A DNA stretch of 7,394 nucleotides, taken from assembly GCA_014379065.1 (NCBI GenBank), contig JACMMM010000813.1:1-7394 (forward strand), given 5' to 3'. Each line of letters opens with the position of its first letter. The first letter of the stretch is position 1. This DNA is from Saprospiraceae bacterium. GTDB lineage: Bacteria; Bacteroidota; Bacteroidia; Chitinophagales; Saprospiraceae. A program made the position numbers and the translations under genes. Shown piece by piece: positions 1 through 6,232 of this stretch. The notes below the pieces were generated by a model, which saw only the letters and a list, made by a program, of their open reading frames with translations, did not search any database and had not been told where the DNA came from.

Positions 1-2
1 AT

Positions 3-134
3 CAGTTCGTTGACGGAATCATAAATTGGATTGCTGTTCATACCAGTCTAAGTCGAATTTTAGACACAAATGAAGCAATTTTTGAATCAAAGCAGTTTGA
101 TTTCGGCTTTTTTCTATCCGAATTTCTTAAATAG
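3..134 (+). CDS. C-terminal end of a truncated gene, product unknown
   Basis: An open frame runs from the window edge to a TAG at 132-134, giving 43 codons with no in-frame ATG, so its start must lie to the left. The visible tail ends in FFLSEFLK and is a mix of hydrophobic and charged residues with several aromatic positions. That reads like the end of a soluble protein, but the piece is too short to assign to a family. The other two forward frames hit stops within the first 25 bases. It lies on the same strand as the next gene, 249 bases away, so a shared transcript is unlikely. The call rests only on the open frame and its natural-looking composition. Confidence 0.4.
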   Translation, partial: QFVDGIINWIAVHTSLSRILDTNEAIFESKQFDFGFFLSEFLK

Positions 135-251
135 AAGGGTGTGAAAGAAGTTGATTTTTCTTTTTGTCTGCCCAAATCACTTTCTTTGTCGGAAATTCTG
201 GGACAGTCGCCGACGAATCCGAATTGCCGTACTTTTGCCCGCCCACTTTTG

Positions 252-380
252 TGATTGGTTATTGGTTTATTGGTGATTGGTTTAATGGTCTTCTCCTGCT
301 TTGATCTTCACTGGCCAATCCACCAATCACCAATCACCAATCACCACTAAACCAATCACCAACAAACCAATCACCAACCC
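252..380. repeat. Facing arrays of ACCAATC/ATTGGT heptamers upstream of the coiled-coil gene
   Basis: Bases 254-290 read ATTGGTT, ATTGGTTT, ATTGGTG, ATTGGTTT, AATGGTC. Bases 322-380 read ACCAATC three times in a row, then ACCACTAA, ACCAATC, ACCAACAA, ACCAATC, ACCAACCC. The unit is 7 nt, sometimes 8. The two arrays are reverse complements: 270-288 pairs with 344-362 at 18 of 19 positions, around a 55-base loop. The right array runs straight into the start codon, since 381-386 is ACCATG and the ATG falls where the next repeat unit would begin. Plausible roles are an RNA hairpin in the leader that affects translation, or a neutral expanding microsatellite. The sequence shows the repeats, not the role. 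Confidence 0.85.
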
Positions 381-383
381 ACC

Positions 384-1061
384 ATGAGCGATTTCATCAA
401 AAAATTCAAGTCAGTCTTTGTAGTCGAAGAAGAGGGAGGGGCTCAAAATGCCAACACAGGCAGCCAGCACCCCGCCGAAATGACTTCGCCGCCACCAAAA
501 TCCTCGTCCCCTGCCCAACCCGTATCCACTCCGCCTAGTAGTGGCTCAGTGAGCGATAAGTTTGTAGAAGTGCTGGCCTCAGCTTTGGAAAAGAACAATC
601 AGGAGGGTTTTGATTATTTCGAGTTCCGACAGTCGCTAAAAAACCTCGCCAAAATGCCCATGGACGAGCAGACGCGTTTCCAATCGGCGTATGCTATGGC
701 TCAAACGATGGGGGTTACTTCCATTAAACTAGTAGAGTCGGCTAAATTCTATTTGGGCATTCTGAATGGCGAACAATCGCGCTTTTCAGAAGCCCACGCC
801 CAGCAAAAAGCCAAACTTATCGGCAACCGGGAAGACGAGGCCAAAAATCTTGACGCGGCTGTACAGCAGAAAATCGAGCAGATAAAGCAACTCACCCAAG
901 AGATAGAACAAAACCGTCAGCGCAGCGAACAAATCCGAAAGGAAATCAGCGAAAGCACGGTAAAAATCGAATCTACTAAGTCTGATTTCGAAGCAACTTT
1001 TACCAGTGTGGTCGCGCAGATTCAAGACGACGTAGCCAAAATGCAGCAACACCTTAAATGA
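384..1061 (+). CDS. Coiled-coil protein with Pro/Ser-rich linker, function unknown
   Basis: I do not recognise a named family. The 225-aa protein has four visible parts. Residues 1-13 (MSDFIKKFKSVFV) could form a short amphipathic helix able to touch a membrane. Residues about 30-55 are a Pro/Ser/Thr linker. Residues about 58-128 look like a compact helical domain (FVEVLASALEKN, FYLGILNGE). Residues about 133-222 are a Glu/Gln/Lys-rich coiled coil. There is no signal peptide or membrane segment. The next gene, 139 bases on and on the same strand, is also largely coiled coil but is membrane-anchored, so the two may form a complex at the inner membrane; this is inference. The start at 384 is chosen because it opens the longest frame and directly follows the repeat leader; no Shine-Dalgarno is present, as is common in Bacteroidota. 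Confidence 0.85.
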   Translation: MSDFIKKFKSVFVVEEEGGAQNANTGSQHPAEMTSPPPKSSSPAQPVSTPPSSGSVSDKFVEVLASALEKNNQEGFDYFEFRQSLKNLAKMPMDEQTRFQSAYAMAQTMGVTSIKLVESAKFYLGILNGEQSRFSEAHAQQKAKLIGNREDEAKNLDAAVQQKIEQIKQLTQEIEQNRQRSEQIRKEISESTVKIESTKSDFEATFTSVVAQIQDDVAKMQQHLK

Positions 1062-1140
1062 CGTTGGATTTTGGACTTTGGACACTGGACTTTAGACCGT
1101 CTCAAGTCCAATGTCCAACGTCCAATGTCCAACGTCCATT
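1060..1140. repeat. Inverted heptamer arrays forming a long hairpin at the stop codon
   Basis: Five head-to-tail heptamers in exact register fill 1063-1097 (GTTGGAT, TTTGGAC, TTTGGAC, ACTGGAC, TTTAGAC). Five complementary ones fill 1106-1140 (GTCCAAT, GTCCAAC, GTCCAAT, GTCCAAC, GTCCATT). Arms 1060-1092 and 1104-1136 pair at 29 of 33 positions around an 11-base loop. The left arm begins within the TGA (1059-1061) of the coiled-coil gene. No T-run follows the stem, so it is not a classic intrinsic terminator. It could stabilise the 3' end of the upstream message or reduce readthrough into the next gene, or it may simply be a replicating repeat. Confidence 0.85.
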
Positions 1141-1200
1141 AAGCGATAACTGAATCCCCAAATCACCACATCAACATCTAAACAAATCAACAACAGAGAA

Positions 1201-2232
1201 ATGACAGACATGCAACCTATGAAACCCAAAAATTTTTGGGAACGCCCTGAAGGCATCACTGGCGGGCTATTTATGGCGGCCCTTGTGCTTGGCGGCGGAT
1301 TTTTGCTTTATCAAGCCTTGCCCACGCTGATCACATTGGCGTCCAACACCCTATATCTCGCAGGGATTTTGGCGGCACTGGCTGCGGTAATCTACATGGT
1401 ATTAGACCCTAAGATGCGCAATCTCGTGTGGTACATCTATAAGTCTATCATGCGCTCCATTACAGGTGCTTTTGTGCAAATAGACCCCATCGGAATCCTC
1501 AAGAGTTACATTGAGGATTTGAAGGACAATCTTGGCAAAATGAACAGCCAGATCAGCAATCTCAAGGGCCAGATGTACAAACTGGGCGAGATGATCAAGC
1601 AAAACAACGCAAACATCAAGAACAACCTCAATCTTGCCGGTAAAGCCAAAGAAACCGGACGCGAAGCGCTGATGGTGCTTCAGGCGCGTAAAGCAGGCCG
1701 TTTGCAAGATTCAAACGTCAAGCTTGAAGATTTGTACAAGCGCATGGAAGTGCTCTACCGTGTGTTGACCAAGATGTACGAGAACTCTGAAATCATGCTC
1801 GAAGACCTCAGCGACCAAGTCGTGGTGAAGGAGCAAGAATATAAGGCCATCAAAGCGAGCCATTCGGCCATGCGTTCGGCCATGAACATCCTGAGCGGCA
1901 ATTCCGATAAAAAGTACATGTACGACATGGCCCTTGAAGCCATGGCTGATGACGTAGGCCAAAAAGTGGGTGAAATGGAGCGCTTTATGGACATGTCCAA
2001 AAACTTCATGGACGGCATTGACCTCCAAAATGGCGTATTTGAGGAAGAAGGGCTCGCTATGCTCGACAAGTGGGAAAAAGATGGCGTTTCGTTCCTCTTG
2101 GGTGGGGATAAAGGTAAAATTGTGGCAAAAGCTAATAACGCTGCCGAAACCCTCGACCTTAATGCCCCAATGGCCATGCCAAGCAAAGCCGAACGTGGTG
2201 GGAATCAATATGATACGTTTTTTGAGAATTGA
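1201..2232 (+). CDS. Membrane-anchored helical protein, PspA/Vipp1-like layout
   Basis: This 343-aa protein has a short N-terminal tail, two hydrophobic segments (about residues 19-40 and 51-68) likely to form a membrane hairpin, a basic stretch (71-85), then an almost entirely helical domain from about 95 to 295. That domain opens with DPIGILKSYIEDLKDNLGKM, which recalls the DP..ML...I.EM...L opening of PspA/IM30 proteins. The long paired helices that follow also suit that ESCRT-III-like fold. PspA and Vipp1 remodel and protect membranes but have no membrane spans, so this would be an anchored variant. The resemblance is by eye and remote. The tail (about 300-343) looks disordered and ends TFFEN. 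The start at 1201 has no Shine-Dalgarno; ATGs at codons 4 and 7 are possible alternatives. It probably works with the coiled-coil protein encoded upstream. Confidence 0.8.
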   Translation: MTDMQPMKPKNFWERPEGITGGLFMAALVLGGGFLLYQALPTLITLASNTLYLAGILAALAAVIYMVLDPKMRNLVWYIYKSIMRSITGAFVQIDPIGILKSYIEDLKDNLGKMNSQISNLKGQMYKLGEMIKQNNANIKNNLNLAGKAKETGREALMVLQARKAGRLQDSNVKLEDLYKRMEVLYRVLTKMYENSEIMLEDLSDQVVVKEQEYKAIKASHSAMRSAMNILSGNSDKKYMYDMALEAMADDVGQKVGEMERFMDMSKNFMDGIDLQNGVFEEEGLAMLDKWEKDGVSFLLGGDKGKIVAKANNAAETLDLNAPMAMPSKAERGGNQYDTFFEN

Positions 2233-2240
2233 TTTTTGAA

Positions 2241-2271
2241 GACGTTGGATGTTGGATGTTAGACTTTGGAC
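2241..2271. repeat. Tandem GTTGGAT-type heptamers after the PspA-like gene
   Basis: Four heptamers in exact 7-nt register start at 2244: GTTGGAT, GTTGGAT, GTTAGAC, TTTGGAC. They are preceded by GAC, so 2241-2249 (GACGTTGGA) repeats the nine bases found at 1060-1068. The array begins 11 bases past the stop at 2232. Unlike the 1060-1140 copy there is no full opposing array; only TTTGGAC (2265-2271) pairs with GTCCAAA (2310-2316). It is a second, partly decayed copy of the same element type. Confidence 0.75.
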
Positions 2272-2332
2272 GGTGTCCTGCTTGGTATGCCTGAGTAATC
2301 TAAAGACAAGTCCAAACATGTTCAAATAGTTT

Positions 2333-2374
2333 AGGACGCCCGACTCGCTCATCCGTGCCGGGCGTCCTGATTTT
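2333..2374 (+). terminator. Probable intrinsic terminator after the PspA-like gene
   Basis: AGGACGCCCG (2333-2342) and CGGGCGTCCT (2359-2368) form a perfect 10-bp, GC-rich stem with a 16-base loop, followed by GATTTT. The stem lies 100 bases past the stop at 2232 and ends 47 bases before the thiolase start, so it would separate the two transcripts. The T-run is short (four), so termination may be partial. Confidence 0.55.
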
Positions 2375-2380
2375 GCCCCA

Positions 2381-2409
2381 AATCACTAATCACCAATCAA
2401 ATAATCACC
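2381..2409. repeat. AATCACC heptamers in the thiolase leader
   Basis: Bases 2381-2409 read AATCACT, AATCACC, AATCAAAT, AATCACC, ending six bases before the ATG at 2416. The unit is a rotation of the ACCAATC repeat found directly before the start at 384, in the same orientation relative to the gene. There is no Shine-Dalgarno between repeat and start, so this A/C-rich, unstructured leader is itself the likely ribosome landing site. Confidence 0.65.
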
Positions 2410-2415
2410 AGATTC

Positions 2416-3615
2416 ATGTCCTATATCGTTGACGGCATCCGCACGCCCATCGGCAATTTCGGCGGCGCACTTGCCCCCATCCGCACAGACGACTTGGCCG
2501 CCCACGTTCTTCAAAAACTATTGGAACGCCATCCTAACCTCGATCCAGCAGCTATTTCAGATGTCATATTTGGCTGCGCCAACCAAGCGGGCGAAGACAA
2601 CCGCAACGTGGCGCGGATGGCGCTCTTGCTGGCTGGGCTACCCATTACGGTGCCGGGCGAGACGGTCAACCGCCTCTGCGCCAGCGGTATGTCTGCAGTT
2701 ATCCAGGCACATCGGGCGATAGTCGCAGGTGATGGCGATCTTTTTATCGCTGGCGGGGTAGAAGGTATGACGCGTGCGCCTTGGGTGATAAGCAAGACCA
2801 GCAAACCTTTCGGTACAGATGCCCAGATGTTCGACTCGAGTTTTGGCTGGCGCTTTGTCAATTCAAAAATGCAAGCCATGTATGGCACCGATGCAATGGG
2901 CATGACGGCAGAAAATCTGGTGGAGCAACATGGGATCAGTCGCGAAGACCAAGACCAATTCGCCCTTTGGAGTCAGCAAAAAGCTGCTAAAGCGCGAGCA
3001 GAAGGTCGTTTGGCAGAAGAAATTGCGCCAGTCTCAGTACCAAAAGGAAAGAGCGAGATAGTTTTTATAGAGCACGATGAATTCATCAAGCCCGACACGA
3101 GTTTGGAAGTGCTGGCAAAACTTAAAGCTGCCTTCAAAAAAGACGGCTCGGTAACGGCAGGCAATGCCTCTGGCTTGAACGATGGCGCAGCAGCTTTGCT
3201 GATTGCCTCCGACAAAGGCTTGAAAACCAATAATTTAAAACCAATTGCCCGAATCGTCAGTTCCGCCGTGGTCGGTGTAGAACCGCGTATCATGGGTATC
3301 GGGCCGGTAACGGCCTCCCGCAAAGCCCTGGAAAAAGCAGGGCTTTCGCTCGATCAAATGGATGTGCTGGAACTCAATGAAGCCTTTGCTGCCCAAGTGC
3401 TCGCCTGCACCCGTACCCTCGGCATCGCGGACAACGATCCAAGGCTGAATCCGAATGGCGGCGCTATTGCGATCGGTCATCCACTGGGCATGAGCGGGGC
3501 ACGGATTGTGCTTGCTGCGGCGCGTGAGCTGCAGCGGCGGGGCGGGCGGTATGCGCTTTGTACGATGTGTATTGGGGTGGGGCAGGGGTATGCGGTGGTG
3601 ATGGAGGGGGTGTGA
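2416..3615 (+). CDS. pcaF: Thiolase, 3-oxoadipyl-CoA thiolase (PcaF/PaaJ) type
   Basis: This is a cytosolic thiolase of full length (399 aa; family usually about 390-400). It cleaves a 3-oxoacyl-CoA with CoA to acetyl-CoA and a shortened acyl-CoA, or runs in reverse. The nucleophile is Cys88 in NRLCASGM, the catalytic His is His355 in GHPLGMSGAR, and the acid/base Cys is Cys385 in CTMCIGVGQG; NEAF is at 321-324. Several stretches are those of the 3-oxoadipyl-CoA thiolase branch: GCANQAGEDNRNVARM, GWRFVN and GVEPRIMGIGP. In that branch the product pair is succinyl-CoA plus acetyl-CoA, the last step of beta-ketoadipate or phenylacetate breakdown. No other gene of those pathways is in the window, so general acetyl-CoA acyltransferase activity remains possible. 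It appears to be transcribed alone, with a terminator before it and a 121-base gap after it. The 3' end is strikingly G-rich. Confidence 0.93.
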   Translation: MSYIVDGIRTPIGNFGGALAPIRTDDLAAHVLQKLLERHPNLDPAAISDVIFGCANQAGEDNRNVARMALLLAGLPITVPGETVNRLCASGMSAVIQAHRAIVAGDGDLFIAGGVEGMTRAPWVISKTSKPFGTDAQMFDSSFGWRFVNSKMQAMYGTDAMGMTAENLVEQHGISREDQDQFALWSQQKAAKARAEGRLAEEIAPVSVPKGKSEIVFIEHDEFIKPDTSLEVLAKLKAAFKKDGSVTAGNASGLNDGAAALLIASDKGLKTNNLKPIARIVSSAVVGVEPRIMGIGPVTASRKALEKAGLSLDQMDVLELNEAFAAQVLACTRTLGIADNDPRLNPNGGAIAIGHPLGMSGARIVLAAARELQRRGGRYALCTMCIGVGQGYAVVMEGV

Positions 3616-3736
3616 GGACGTTTACTATTAATTACAACTTATTGCGAACGTATTCCACTTGCCTCAATATTAGAACTTTTTGTCAATATTTGCACTCTAA
3701 GTATGACATCTCGGTCACTTTAAAAACTCAATAACA

Positions 3737-6232
3737 ATGTCTGGAAGAGTAATACGTCTCATAGATGAAAATAAAAAGGCAAAAGCCAAGACATTGGACT
3801 TGGGAAATTGTGAGCTAACCAAACTGCCAAAAGAGTTGGAGGAATGTATTTGGTTGGAGAGTTTGATTTTACAAGGAAACACTAAGTTGTCAGATTTGTC
3901 TCCATTGTCAAATCTGACTAATTTGCGAGCACTATATTGCTACTCAACACTGATTGCTGATTTGTCACCATTGGCTGAACTGGTTAATATGGAGGTGCTT
4001 CTATGTTTTAATACACAAGTATCAGATTTGTATCCCTTAATAAGATTAATTAATCTACAGGCTATCGATTGTAGAAGAACAATGGTTGCGAATCTTTGGC
4101 CAGTTCTTCCATTAATAAAGATTGGTAAGCAAGTAAACCTATCTGAAACTGGAGAAAGTGGAGATATAAGGGTTGCGGGCTGCCCACTTACAACTCCGCC
4201 TATTGAAATTGTAAGACAAGGCAACTCTGCAATCGTTCAATACTTTGAAGAGCTAGATAGAGCCAAAATATCAGGAACAGTAATTCGTCTAGCTGAAGCC
4301 AAATGCTTAATCCTTGGTGAGGGCGGTGCTGGCAAAACCTCTCTTGCACGCAAACTACTTAACCCAACCAGCCAATTGCCTGAAGAAAAGGCAACTACTA
4401 AAGGTGTTGATGTATTCCCCTACGACTTAAAACTTTCTGACGGAACGGACTTTCGACTAAATATCTGGGATTTCGGTGGTCAAGAAATATATCATGCCAC
4501 TCACCAATTTTTCCTGACCAAACGCTCGCTTTATATTCTTCTAGACGACACACGCAAGGATGAAAAAACAGTCAATGACCCTACTTTTAACTACTGGCTT
4601 CAAGTAGCACAACTATACGGTGGTGGGAGCCCCTTAATTATTGTTCAAAATGAAAAAGGTGACCGCAGCAAGCAACTGGATTTGCCAGGTATGCAAGGAC
4701 GTTTTGGCTTTGTTAAAGAGTCTAAATCTGTCAACTTACTCAGCTGTCGGGGCTTAGACAAAGTTTGGGAGGCTATAGAATTCTGGCTCAAGCAACTCCC
4801 ACATATCGGCGAAGAACAACCCAAAGCTTGGCTCGATATCCGTCGGGAATTGGAACGAGTTGCCAGAGAGGAGGGCCGTGACCATATTACCTTGGAAAAC
4901 TTTTACCAAATCTGTGCAAAAAATACCATACCTGAAAAAGAACGAGCCTTGTTTTTAAGTAGCTATCTTCATGATTTTGGTGCTTTTTTACACTTTCAAG
5001 ATCATCCAGTGTTGCGAAAAACACTGGTGTTAAATAATCAATGGGCAACCGACGCAGTGTACAAAGTGTTAGATTGTGAAGAGGTCAAAGGTGCATTAGG
5101 GCGTTTTACACGAGCTGACTTGACAACTATCTGGGCAGAGGTTCGCTATGCGGATCAACATGAAGAATTGTTGGCACTCATGGAAAAATTTGAACTCTGC
5201 TACAAACTCCCGGACGAAAAAACGGAGATCTGGCTCGCTCCACAGTTGCTTTCGGTTTTACAACCCGATGAGCTTGATTGGGTGGACACGGACAACCTGC
5301 AAATACGTTACGAATATGAATTTATGCCAAAGGGGTTGCTCTCACAACACATCGTACGGATGCATCGCTATGTGTTGCAGCCCGAACTTGCTTGGAAAAG
5401 CGGTGTTGTTTTTGAGCGAGAGCGCTCACAGGCTCTTGTGACGGAGGCATGGGGGAGTCGAAAAATCAGCCTCCGTGCGCGGGGTGTTCATGCTAAGGAA
5501 TTGCTTACCTTGTTGAGTGAAGATTTCGATACAATGCATATGCGGTTGGAAGGCTTGAAGGTGAAAAAGATGATTCCTTGTAATTGTCGAGTCTGTATCA
5601 AATCTGTGGAGCCGCATTTTTATGATTATGATGACCTAGCTCTTCGGAAATCTACTGGAAAACGAACGGTAGAATGTAAAATACCGCCTTATGAAGATGT
5701 ATCAGTGGCAGGCTTGTTGGATGGGGTGTTTGTTAATTTGCCACTTGATGGAGAAGTAATAAACTCAAACCTCCGCTTTGCCACATCTAATCGCGATCCA
5801 TTGAAGGTGTTCATTTCATATTCTAAACATGACCACCAGCATAAAGACACATTGCTCAAACACCTGTCTGGGTTGCGTGGGAAAGTCGTCGCTTGGCATG
5901 ACCACGATATTTTCCCTGGAGAAGATTGGGATGAACGCATCAAAGCGGCCTTGTGCGAGGCGGATGTGGTGTTATATTTAGTGACACACAACAGTCTTGC
6001 AACAGACTATATACAACGGGTGGAATTGCCCATCATTGAGCAACGCTGTGCGGTCGGCGATTGCATCCTCGTGCCAGTCATTGTTGATTTTTGTCTGTGG
6101 ACGGAGTTGGATTTTGCCAAACGCAATGCGCTGCCAGAAAAAGACGTGTCGATTACGGACAAAAAATGGGCAAATGAAAATGAAGCTTGGGTGAAAGTCG
6201 TGGAAGGGGTGAGACGGATTTTGGAGCGCTAA
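3737..6232 (+). CDS. LRR-Roc-COR-TIR protein (bacterial Roco GTPase with TIR effector), putative immune receptor
   Basis: An 831-aa multidomain protein. Leucine-rich repeats occupy about residues 18-128, with 22-residue units starting at L63, M85 and L107 after a 23-residue one at L40 (SDLSPLSNL, ADLSPLAEL, SDLYPLIRL). A linker typical of Roco proteins follows (CPLTTPPIEIVRQGNSAIVQYF, 149-170). The Roc GTPase spans about 187-355: P-loop GEGGAGKTS (194-202), G3 DFGGQE (245-250), a G4-like QNEKGD (304-309) and a G5-like SCRGL (336-340). A COR region follows (about 360-600), then a CNCRVC cluster (615-620) with a further Cys at 647. The TIR domain (about 689-831) starts KVFISYS, continues WHDHDIFPGEDW (720-731), and has Glu763 where TIR NADases place their catalytic Glu. 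Roco proteins switch by GTP-dependent dimer change; TIR domains in bacterial defence consume NAD+ or make signalling nucleotides. I infer a single-protein sensor-switch-effector, probably anti-phage. There are no membrane segments. The N-terminal part is AT-rich relative to the flanks, suggesting transfer. Confidence 0.93.
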   Translation: MSGRVIRLIDENKKAKAKTLDLGNCELTKLPKELEECIWLESLILQGNTKLSDLSPLSNLTNLRALYCYSTLIADLSPLAELVNMEVLLCFNTQVSDLYPLIRLINLQAIDCRRTMVANLWPVLPLIKIGKQVNLSETGESGDIRVAGCPLTTPPIEIVRQGNSAIVQYFEELDRAKISGTVIRLAEAKCLILGEGGAGKTSLARKLLNPTSQLPEEKATTKGVDVFPYDLKLSDGTDFRLNIWDFGGQEIYHATHQFFLTKRSLYILLDDTRKDEKTVNDPTFNYWLQVAQLYGGGSPLIIVQNEKGDRSKQLDLPGMQGRFGFVKESKSVNLLSCRGLDKVWEAIEFWLKQLPHIGEEQPKAWLDIRRELERVAREEGRDHITLENFYQICAKNTIPEKERALFLSSYLHDFGAFLHFQDHPVLRKTLVLNNQWATDAVYKVLDCEEVKGALGRFTRADLTTIWAEVRYADQHEELLALMEKFELCYKLPDEKTEIWLAPQLLSVLQPDELDWVDTDNLQIRYEYEFMPKGLLSQHIVRMHRYVLQPELAWKSGVVFERERSQALVTEAWGSRKISLRARGVHAKELLTLLSEDFDTMHMRLEGLKVKKMIPCNCRVCIKSVEPHFYDYDDLALRKSTGKRTVECKIPPYEDVSVAGLLDGVFVNLPLDGEVINSNLRFATSNRDPLKVFISYSKHDHQHKDTLLKHLSGLRGKVVAWHDHDIFPGEDWDERIKAALCEADVVLYLVTHNSLATDYIQRVELPIIEQRCAVGDCILVPVIVDFCLWTELDFAKRNALPEKDVSITDKKWANENEAWVKVVEGVRRILER

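Noticed and set aside
230..237. TACTTTTG, matching the Bacteroidota -7 promoter element TAnnTTTG
   Set aside because: No TTTG is found at the expected distance of about 19-21 bases upstream, and a single 8-base degenerate match is expected by chance in A/T-rich DNA.
252..1140. The heptamer arrays as a CRISPR array
   Set aside because: Units are 7-8 nt in direct contact with no unique spacers and face each other as inverted arrays.
1711..2352. A 213-codon open frame on the minus strand opposite the PspA-like gene
   Set aside because: It lies antisense to a gene with clear membrane and coiled-coil structure, is rich in His, Phe and Val in a pattern typical of a reverse-frame shadow, and matches no family I know.
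3679..3705. TTTG at 3679-3682 followed by TAAGTATG at 3698-3705 as a promoter for the TIR gene
   Set aside because: The spacing (15 bases) is too short for the Bacteroidota consensus and the -7 box has a mismatch.
3889..3918. Perfect 10-bp hairpin in the LRR coding part (GTCAGATTTG with CAAATCTGAC)
   Set aside because: It lies inside codons of a leucine-rich repeat, where biased Ser/Asp/Leu codons make such matches likely; there is no T-run or regulatory context.
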